From the NCBI RefSeq assembly GCF_003944705.1, contig NZ_RWIS01000012.1, positions 62,001 to 126,000 of the forward strand: a DNA stretch of 64,000 bases. The letters run 5' to 3'. This stretch comes from Hymenobacter metallilatus (GTDB lineage: Bacteria; Bacteroidota; Bacteroidia; Cytophagales; Hymenobacteraceae). The notes beneath the pieces are model-generated. The model saw only the letters and a list, made by a program, of their open reading frames with translations. It ran no database searches and had not been told where the DNA came from. Made by a program: the position numbers and the translations under genes. Shown piece after piece: positions 58,544-64,000 of this stretch (the first letter of the stretch is position 1; each line of letters starts with the position of its first letter).

Positions 58544-60472
58544 ATGTCCTTCCGTCCTTTTCTGCTGGCCGGCCTGCTCACGGCCTCGCTTTCCACCCAG
58601 GCCCAGACCACACCCACGGCGCGGCCGATGTCGCAGCGCATGGCCGATGCGTTTATCGGCTGGCACCCCGATTCTATCCTTATCGGCAGCCGCAAAACCG
58701 CCCGCTGGGACTACGAGCAGGGGCTGATGCTGAAGGCGCTGGAGCGGGTATGGCAGCGTACCGGCGACGCCCGCTACTTCACCTACATCCAGAAAGACCT
58801 CGACCAGTTCGTGCGCCCCGACGGCACCATCCGCACCTACAAACTGGACGACTACAACCTCGACAACCTGACCACTGGCCACGCCTTGCTCACGCTGGGC
58901 CAGATGTCGGTGCCCCAGGCCGAGAAGTACCGGCTGGCGGCCCGACAGCTACGCCAGCAGCTGGAGGGGCAGCCGCGCACCAAGGCCGGCGGCTTCTGGC
59001 ACAAGAAAGTGTACCCCAACCAGATGTGGCTCGATGGCCTGTACATGGCCGAGCCGTTCTACGCCGAGTACAGCCAGGTTTTCAATCAGCCCGCCGGCTT
59101 CGACGACGTGGCCCGGCAGTTTGCCCTCATTGAGCAGCACCTCACCGACCCCAAAACCGGCCTGAAATACCACGGCTACGACGAAAGCCGGGAGCAGCAG
59201 TGGGCCAACAAAACCACCGGCCAGTCGCCCAATTTCTGGGACCGGGGTCTGGGATGGTACGCCATGGCGCTGGTGGATGTGCTCGATTATTTCCCCCCAA
59301 ACCACCCGCAACGCCCGCAGCTCATCCAAAACGTGCAGCGCCTTGCGCCGGTGCTGGTGAAGTACCAGGATGCCAATGCCGGCACCTGGGCGCTGGTGAT
59401 GGACCAGGCCGCACGCAAGGGCAATTACCAGGAGGCCTCGGGCAGTAGCATGTTCGTGTATTTCCTGCAGAAAGGCGTGCGCATGGGCTACCTCGATAAG
59501 AAGTACGCCGCCGCCGCCCGCAAGGGCTACGACGGTCTGCTGAAGCAGTTCGTGGCTGAGGAAAACGGTGCGCTGGTCTTCAACGGCACCGTGAGCGTGG
59601 GCGGCCTCGGCGGCAAGCCCTACCGCGACGGGAGCTTCGAATACTACCTCACCGAGCCCCTGCGCAAGAACGACCTGAAAGGCGTGGGCCCGTTCATTCT
59701 GGCCAGCGTGGAAATGGAAACCGCCGCCAGCACTGTGGGAACCGGCAAAACCGTGGCCGTAGACAACTACTTCAACCACGAGCTGCGCAAAAACGCCCTG
59801 AGCGGCCAGCCCGAAACCTGGCACTACACCTGGGACGACCGCACGCACGGCGGCTTCTACTTCTGGGGCCAGCAGTTCCGCGACCTGGGCGCGAAAACCG
59901 CCACCATCAGCACCGCCCCCACGGCCACCGCGCTGAAGGGTGTAGACGTGTTCATCATCGTGGACCCCGACACTGAAAAGGAAACCCCGCAGCCCAATTT
60001 CGTGCGCTCCGCCGACGTGCAGGCTCTCACTAAATGGGTGAAGGACGGTGGCACCTTGGTACTAATGGCCAACGACACCAGCAACTGCGAAATCCCGCGC
60101 TTCAATACCCTGGCCCGGGCCTTCGGAATGGAGTTCCTGCCCCTGAATCTGAACATGGTGAAAGGCAGTGAATTCGAGCAGGGCCGGGTGAATATTCCGG
60201 CCGACAACGCTGTGTTCAAAACCTCAAAATCAGCCTATATCAAGGAGCTGGCCCCGCTGAAAGTGCAGGCCCCGGCCACGCCGCTGGTGAAGATGGGCGG
60301 GCACACCGTCATAGCCACCGCAAAAGTGGGCAAGGGCACCGTACTGGCTGTGGGTGACCCCTGGCTGTATAATGAGTACGTGGACGGCCGCAAGATTCCG
60401 GCCTCGTTCGAGAACTACAATGCCGCCCGCGACCTGGCGACCTGGCTGCTACAACAGCCCGGCCGCAAATAG
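58544..60472 (+). CDS. GH105 unsaturated rhamnogalacturonyl hydrolase with C-terminal glutamine-amidotransferase-like domain
   Basis: The ATG at 58544 starts MSFRPFLLAGLLTASLSTQA, a signal peptide; the frame upstream runs through the repeat. Product 642 residues. Residues about 35-400 are an (alpha/alpha)6 barrel of the GH105 type: WDYEQGLMLKALERVW, YNLDNLTTGHALL, the catalytic Asp region LDGLYMAEPFYAEY, and NFWDRGLGWYAMALVD. It removes unsaturated galacturonic acid from oligosaccharides made by lyases. Residues about 410-640 resemble a DUF4350/ThuA-like Rossmann domain (VDVFIIVDPDTEKE, WVKDGGTLVLMAND, GKGTVLAVGDPW). This tail is seen in some Bacteroidota GH105 proteins; its role is unknown. 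Confidence 0.92.
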   Translation: MSFRPFLLAGLLTASLSTQAQTTPTARPMSQRMADAFIGWHPDSILIGSRKTARWDYEQGLMLKALERVWQRTGDARYFTYIQKDLDQFVRPDGTIRTYKLDDYNLDNLTTGHALLTLGQMSVPQAEKYRLAARQLRQQLEGQPRTKAGGFWHKKVYPNQMWLDGLYMAEPFYAEYSQVFNQPAGFDDVARQFALIEQHLTDPKTGLKYHGYDESREQQWANKTTGQSPNFWDRGLGWYAMALVDVLDYFPPNHPQRPQLIQNVQRLAPVLVKYQDANAGTWALVMDQAARKGNYQEASGSSMFVYFLQKGVRMGYLDKKYAAAARKGYDGLLKQFVAEENGALVFNGTVSVGGLGGKPYRDGSFEYYLTEPLRKNDLKGVGPFILASVEMETAASTVGTGKTVAVDNYFNHELRKNALSGQPETWHYTWDDRTHGGFYFWGQQFRDLGAKTATISTAPTATALKGVDVFIIVDPDTEKETPQPNFVRSADVQALTKWVKDGGTLVLMANDTSNCEIPRFNTLARAFGMEFLPLNLNMVKGSEFEQGRVNIPADNAVFKTSKSAYIKELAPLKVQAPATPLVKMGGHTVIATAKVGKGTVLAVGDPWLYNEYVDGRKIPASFENYNAARDLATWLLQQPGRK

Positions 60473-60529
60473 CGGCAAGCACCCAGGCCGGCCGTTTGGT
60501 GAGTGAGCCGCTGGCCTAAGTGCTGCCGC

Positions 60530-60613
60530 CCGTCATTCCGACCAACGGGAGAAATCTGAGGTTCGGCCACGCCGATTGCCGCAGAGGCCGCCGGTTGGTC
60601 GGAATGATGGTTT
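60530..60613. repeat. CATTCCGACCAACGG palindrome
   Basis: CCGTCATTCCGACCAACGG (about 60529-60547) pairs with CCGGTTGGTCGGAATGATGG (about 60592-60611), with GGCCACG...GCCG inside. It is the first of three elements in the GH105-GH43 gap. Confidence 0.75.
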
Positions 60614-60649
60614 TTGGTCTTACCTGCAATAACCCAAACCCATCTGTCA

Positions 60650-60692
60650 TCCTGAGCATGTCGCGCATCAAGCGAGGACGAAGGATCTTACC
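60650..60692. repeat. Half element of the GTCATCCTGAGC family
   Basis: TGTCATCCTGAGC and CGAAGGATCTTACC are the left half of elements such as 62582-62693; no complete right arm is found before 60760. It may be a remnant cut by the next element. Confidence 0.6.
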
Positions 60693-60763
60693 ACGGAAGA
60701 ACGAGGCTTTTATACGATTGTCGTTCAACGCAGCCGTTCAGCGAGTACCTGAAACTAGATGGA

Positions 60764-60864
60764 ACGTCATGCTGAGCCTGTCGAAGCATCTCTGCCTCTG
60801 ACTAATCATTAAATATTGCAACGAAGCGGTAGAGATGCTTCGACTACGCTCAGCATGACGTTCT
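60764..60864. repeat. Palindromic element, GAAGCATCTC family
   Basis: AACGTCATGCTGAGCCTGTC and GAAGCATCTCTGCC on the left pair with GGTAGAGATGCTTC and GACTACGCTCAGCATGACGTT on the right. The loop (TCTGACTAATCATTAAATATTGC) is AT-rich. It precedes the GH43 gene. Confidence 0.85.
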
Positions 60865-60942
60865 ATGGGCTTCCCGAATAGGATGCAATGCGATAATGTC
60901 CTTCGCAAGCTCAGGATGACAATGTTTTCAACTCGCCTTATA

Positions 60943-62568
60943 ATGAAGTTTCGCCTGTTTCTGCTGGCTCTGTTGCTGCCGCTGGCCACCCGTGCTCAGT
61001 CGGCCCTCTCGCAGGTGTGGGTGCCGGATCTAGGCAACGGGAGCTACAAAAACCCGGTTCTGTACGCTGATTATTCCGACCCCGATGTGGTGCGTGTGGG
61101 CTCCGATTATTATCTCACGTCGTCCAGCTTCAACAGCGCCCCCGGCCTGCAGATTCTGCACTCCCGCGACCTAGTGAACTGGACCATCATTGGGGCCGCA
61201 TTCAGTCAGCAGCTACCTGTGGCGCGCTACAACCAGCCCCAACACGGCAACGGTGTCTGGGCTCCGGCCATTCGCTACCACAAAAAGGAGTTCTACATCT
61301 ATTATCCCGACCCCGACCTGGGCCTGTTCGTAACCAAGGCCAAGAACCCCGCCGGGCCCTGGAGCGCGCCGGTCTGCATCAGGGAGGCCCGGGGCTGGAT
61401 TGACCCCTGCCCGCTCTGGGACGAGGATGGGCAGGCCTACCTGGTACACGGTTTTGCCGGCTCGCGGGCGGGCTTCAAAAGTGTGCTGGCCGTGAGCCGT
61501 ATGAGCTCCGATGGGTTGAGCTTGGTTGGCGACGAAGTACTAGTGTTCGACGGCCACGAGAAGCACCCCACCATCGAAGGTCCCAAGTTCTACAAGCGCC
61601 ACGGCTACTACTACATCTTCGCGCCCGGCGGGGGCGTGAGCACCGGCTGGCAGGTGGTATTGCGCGCCAAAAACGTGTTCGGCCCCTACGAAGACCGGAT
61701 TGTGATGAACCAGGGCACTACGCCCATCAACGGCCCGCACCAGGGCGCCTGGGTGGATACGCCCGATGGCAGGCAGGACTGGTTTCTGCACTTCCAGGAC
61801 CAAGGCCCCTACGGCCGCGTAGTACATCTGCAACCGATGACCTGGCGTAACGACTGGCCCATCATCGGCGAAGACCCGGACGGTGACGGCGTTGGCCAGC
61901 CCGTGCTTACGTACCGCAAACCCGCCGTGCGCGGCCCACAGCCCCCGGCCACGCCCGCTACGTCCGACGAGTTCAGCAGTGCGGCGCTGGGGCTACAGTG
62001 GCAGTGGCACGCCAATCCGCAGCCAGGCTGGGCGTTTCTGAATCAGAGTGCGGGTATGCTGCGCCTATACTCGGTGCCGCTGCCCGCTGGCGCCAAGAAC
62101 CTGTGGCAGGTGCCCAATTTGCTGCTGCAGAAGCTGCCCGCCGAGCAGTTTATGGCCACCGTCAAGCTCGCCGTCACGCCCCGCTTCGAGGGCGAAAAGG
62201 TAGGGTTAGTGATGATGGGTCTTGATTATGCCACCATCACGCTCAGTAACTCCGGCGGCCAGCTGCTGCTCAGTCAGACGGTGTGTAAAGAGGCCGACAA
62301 GCTTACTCCCGAAACCGCTGCCAGTGCGCCCGTTACTGTGCCTCCGCGCCAGCCCGTGTATCTGCGCGTAACGGTGCTGTCCGGCGCCAAATGCCGCTTC
62401 AGCTACAGCCTCGACGGTAAACAGTTTACACCACTAGGCGCCGAGTTTCATGCTCGGGAAGGCAAGTGGATTGGCGCGAAAATGGGTCTGTTCTACACTC
62501 GCTCCGGCCAAACCAACGACGCCGGTACCGCCGACGTGGATTGGTTTCGGGTAGAGCCAGTACAGTGA
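60943..62568 (+). CDS. Secreted GH43 glycoside hydrolase with beta-sandwich C-terminal domain
   Basis: The ATG at 60943 (MKFRLFLLALLLPLATRAQ) gives a signal peptide and 541 residues; upstream codons are in a repeat. The five-blade propeller of GH43 has YADYSDPDVVRVG (general base Asp), WIDPCPLWDEDGQAYLVHGF (pKa-modulating Asp) and PTIEGPKFYKRHGYYYIFAPGGG (acid Glu). The C-terminal 200 residues form the XynB/DUF1349-like sandwich (GLQWQWHANPQPGWAFLNQSAGMLRLYS). It probably cleaves arabinose, xylose or galactose side chains of pectin; the precise specificity cannot be seen. It is the last enzyme of the cluster and is convergent with the LacI gene. Confidence 0.93.
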   Translation: MKFRLFLLALLLPLATRAQSALSQVWVPDLGNGSYKNPVLYADYSDPDVVRVGSDYYLTSSSFNSAPGLQILHSRDLVNWTIIGAAFSQQLPVARYNQPQHGNGVWAPAIRYHKKEFYIYYPDPDLGLFVTKAKNPAGPWSAPVCIREARGWIDPCPLWDEDGQAYLVHGFAGSRAGFKSVLAVSRMSSDGLSLVGDEVLVFDGHEKHPTIEGPKFYKRHGYYYIFAPGGGVSTGWQVVLRAKNVFGPYEDRIVMNQGTTPINGPHQGAWVDTPDGRQDWFLHFQDQGPYGRVVHLQPMTWRNDWPIIGEDPDGDGVGQPVLTYRKPAVRGPQPPATPATSDEFSSAALGLQWQWHANPQPGWAFLNQSAGMLRLYSVPLPAGAKNLWQVPNLLLQKLPAEQFMATVKLAVTPRFEGEKVGLVMMGLDYATITLSNSGGQLLLSQTVCKEADKLTPETAASAPVTVPPRQPVYLRVTVLSGAKCRFSYSLDGKQFTPLGAEFHAREGKWIGAKMGLFYTRSGQTNDAGTADVDWFRVEPVQ

Positions 62569-62581
62569 TTCTGAAAACTGT

Positions 62582-62693
62582 CAGAGAACTGTCATCCTGA
62601 GCAGCGCGAAGGACCTTATCCCGTCAGCAAGTCGTAACAACGGCCCGTTCTGGCGTGATTAGGTCCTTCGCGCTGCTCAGGATGACAGTCCGG
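62582..62693. repeat. GTCATCCTGAGC palindrome between convergent genes
   Basis: ACTGTCATCCTGAGCAGCGC and GAAGGACCTTA on the left (about 62590-62619) pair with TAGGTCCTTC and GCGCTGCTCAGGATGACAGT on the right (about 62660-62690). It ends just before the LacI stop codon and can serve as a terminator for both genes. Confidence 0.85.
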
Positions 62694-62694
62694 T

Positions 62695-63723
62695 TTACAG
62701 CTTCACTGCTTCCAGGCGCGTGGAGCTGCGCACTACCAGCTCGGTGGGAATGCGCACGGTTTCAATGGGCAGGGCGCGGTGCTTGCGCTCAATCTGGTCG
62801 ATGAGGCGCTCGGCGGCTATCTGACCAATTTCCTGGGCGGGCTGCACCACGGTACTTAGGGCCGGATTCAGTAGGTGTGCCACGTTGAGGTTGGTGAAGC
62901 CGATAAGCGAGACATCTTCGGGGATGTGCAGGTCGCGCTGGCGCAGGGCCTGCAGGCAACCCACGGCCAGGCGGTCGGAGGCTGTGAAAAAGGCATCGGG
63001 GGGTGAGTCCAGGTGCATTAGCTCATCTACCATCGGGCCTACCTCATCGGGCCCGAAAGTGCCGTAACGTACTAGGTTCTCATCGAATTCCAGCCCATTC
63101 TGCTCCAGGGCGGCGCGGTAGCCAGCCAGGCGCTCCTGCGTAATGCTGAGCCAGGGCTGAATGGTGAGGTGAGCAATGCGCCGCCGGCCCTCCTGAATCA
63201 GATGCTCGGTGGCGGCAAAGGCCCCACCGAAATTATCGGCCACTACTTTGGTCACGTTCAGCTCACTGGAAACCCGGTCAAACAGCACCAGCGGCACGTT
63301 TTTGTCGAGCACTTCCTGCAGGTGCTCCACATCGGAGGTTTCGCTGGACAGAGACATCAGCAGGCCATCTACTTTGCGCGACATGGCCTGCTGCACGTTG
63401 GCCATTTCCCGCTCGTAGCTTTCCTGGCTCTGAAAGATAATAACGTGGTAGCCCCGGTTGTAAGCAATAGCCTCGATACCGTTGATGGCCTGGGAGAAAA
63501 AGTAGTTGGCAATTTGGGGCAGAATCACGCCAATGGCCCGGCTGGCGCTGCCTTTCAGGCTGAGCGCAATGGGGTTGGGGCGGTAGTTGAGCCGCTCAGC
63601 ACACTCCATCACCCGGCGCTTGGTTTCCGCGTTGATTTCGTAGCTGCCCCGCAGCGCCCGCGACACGGTGGAGGTTGAGATTCCCAGCTCCCGGGCAATG
63701 TCCTTGATGGTGTACGTTTCCAC
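62695..63723 (-). CDS. LacI-family transcriptional regulator
   Basis: A GTG at 63723 gives VETYTIKDIARELGISTSTVSRALRG, so the helix-turn-helix lies at the very N-terminus as it must in this family; an ATG 31 codons upstream would add an unrelated extension. The 342-residue protein continues with the hinge NYRPNPIALSLKGSASRAIGVILP and a periplasmic-binding-protein-like sensor domain (VDGLLMSLSSETSD, PLVLFDRVSSELNVTKVVADN, GRRRIAHLTI, DAFFTASDRLAVGCLQAL). It probably represses the pectin genes until a uronic acid or sugar binds. CG-centred operator-like sites lie before the pectin cluster, near the right edge and before the GH5-like gene. Confidence 0.93.
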   Translation of the reverse strand: METYTIKDIARELGISTSTVSRALRGSYEINAETKRRVMECAERLNYRPNPIALSLKGSASRAIGVILPQIANYFFSQAINGIEAIAYNRGYHVIIFQSQESYEREMANVQQAMSRKVDGLLMSLSSETSDVEHLQEVLDKNVPLVLFDRVSSELNVTKVVADNFGGAFAATEHLIQEGRRRIAHLTIQPWLSITQERLAGYRAALEQNGLEFDENLVRYGTFGPDEVGPMVDELMHLDSPPDAFFTASDRLAVGCLQALRQRDLHIPEDVSLIGFTNLNVAHLLNPALSTVVQPAQEIGQIAAERLIDQIERKHRALPIETVRIPTELVVRSSTRLEAVKL

Positions 63724-63764
63724 GAGATGGTGCGGCGCTAGGTGAAAGAAAAGGTAAGCGGAGA

Positions 63765-63776
63765 GTGGGTACTTAC
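63765..63776. promoter_or_regulatory. GTACTTAC palindrome upstream of the LacI gene
   Basis: GTGGGTACTTAC is two mismatches from GTAAGTACTTAC and lies 42 bp upstream of the GTG start, next to TACTTTAG on the minus strand. Similar sites are in the amylase promoter (9190-9201) and near 13301. Confidence 0.35.
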
Positions 63777-63891
63777 TAAAGTACAAGAATGTACCTGATG
63801 CCGGAAAGGTGCCCAACTGTCCGAAAAATAGGCATAGCCAGTGAATAACCGGAATACTGACCCTGAAAAACTACGGCAGTGACTGATTGGT

Positions 63892-63970
63892 CACGTTCCC
63901 GACATCGTTTGCACAAATTAATCAGGTCAATTTCTTCCTTTTCGCGGAGGCTTCCAGTAACCTTAATCAA
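63892..63970 (+). promoter_or_regulatory. Promoter/operator element repeated from the pectin cluster
   Basis: CCCGACATCGTTTGCACAAA (63898-63917) and TAACCTTAATCAA (63958-63970) match the two blocks at 55857 and 55917 with identical 52-bp spacing. The orientation is towards the right edge, so a plus-strand gene (perhaps a susC of the pectin locus) is likely to begin after 64000. No coding sequence is seen from 63971 to 64000. Confidence 0.55.
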
Positions 63971-64000
63971 GCCAACTGCTGGCCGGCTGTAAACCCAACG

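Noticed and set aside
63724..63816. ATG start 31 codons upstream for the LacI regulator
   Set aside because: It would put a hydrophobic unrelated extension before the helix-turn-helix, which is N-terminal in this family; the GTG at 63723 fits.

Overview
The window is about 60% GC chromosomal DNA from a Bacteroidota organism, most likely Hymenobacter or a close relative in the Hymenobacteraceae (inference). Supporting signs are a SusC/SusD/SusE outer-membrane glycan system, type IX secretion C-terminal domains with the YPNP/WPNP signature, several promoters of the Bacteroidota TAnnTTTG type, few Shine-Dalgarno-like sequences, and gene families typical of the phylum (Smr/DUF2027, DUF2279, M1 and M28 peptidases, GldJ/K-like FGE domains). 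I see no tRNA, rRNA, prophage, transposase or CRISPR array. One structural RNA, RNase P RNA, is clear at 3439-3882 on the minus strand.

Layout. 1-9118: a truncated NtrC-type response regulator, a secreted GH-A clan glycosidase, rnpB, a lipoprotein, an M1 aminopeptidase, another lipoprotein, an Smr-domain protein and a DUF2279 protein, all on the minus strand. 9180-22763: a starch/maltodextrin-type utilisation locus with a T9SS GH13 amylase, a BadF-family sugar kinase, a T9SS protein of unknown role, susE-susD-susC, and a divergent T9SS esterase. 22800-36760: an aromatic amino-acid block with a Trp-codon leader peptide and attenuator, trpE-trpG-trpD-trpC-trpF, an ABC-binding-protein-like gene, trpB-trpA, DAHP synthase, a membrane AraC regulator, a small secreted protein, then two tandem aromatic amino-acid hydroxylase genes, each behind its own 28-codon leader ORF and terminator. 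36960-55741: housekeeping and accessory genes (DUF962, dienelactone hydrolase, ABC1 kinase with a TetR-like regulator, photolyase, SDR, RhuM-Fic, pyruvate carboxylase, META lipoprotein, M28 peptidase, FGE-like protein, topoisomerase III, DUF2905). 55851-64000: a pectin/rhamnogalacturonan cluster (CE12-GH28 fusion, GH105, GH43) ending at a convergent LacI-family regulator. A promoter/operator element at 55851 is repeated at the right edge of the window and probably drives another gene of the same regulon beyond it.

The strongest candidate for something undescribed is the hydroxylase pair. The second gene looks like a normal phenylalanine 4-hydroxylase and is preceded by a leader peptide with five Tyr codons in eight, then an intrinsic terminator: the layout expected if transcription attenuation senses tyrosine, the product of the enzyme. 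The first gene has a similar leader/terminator module with an exact 8-nt antiterminator complement, but its protein has replaced the carboxylate iron ligand with Gln and the pterin-contact acid with Gly. Together with the Trp leader this makes three attenuator-like modules within 13.5 kb.

A second theme is the number of intergenic palindromes. At least five families occur (a ~145-bp CCCCTCCTT-ended element, GTCATGCTGAGC/GAAGCATCTC, GTCATCCTGAGC, CGCAGAGG, and degenerate CAACNAN heptads). They interrupt almost every junction of the trp operon. One heptad array lies inside topB, and a similar short-repeat hairpin forms P12 of RNase P RNA. All functional statements rest on reading motifs in the translations; no database search or folding program was run.
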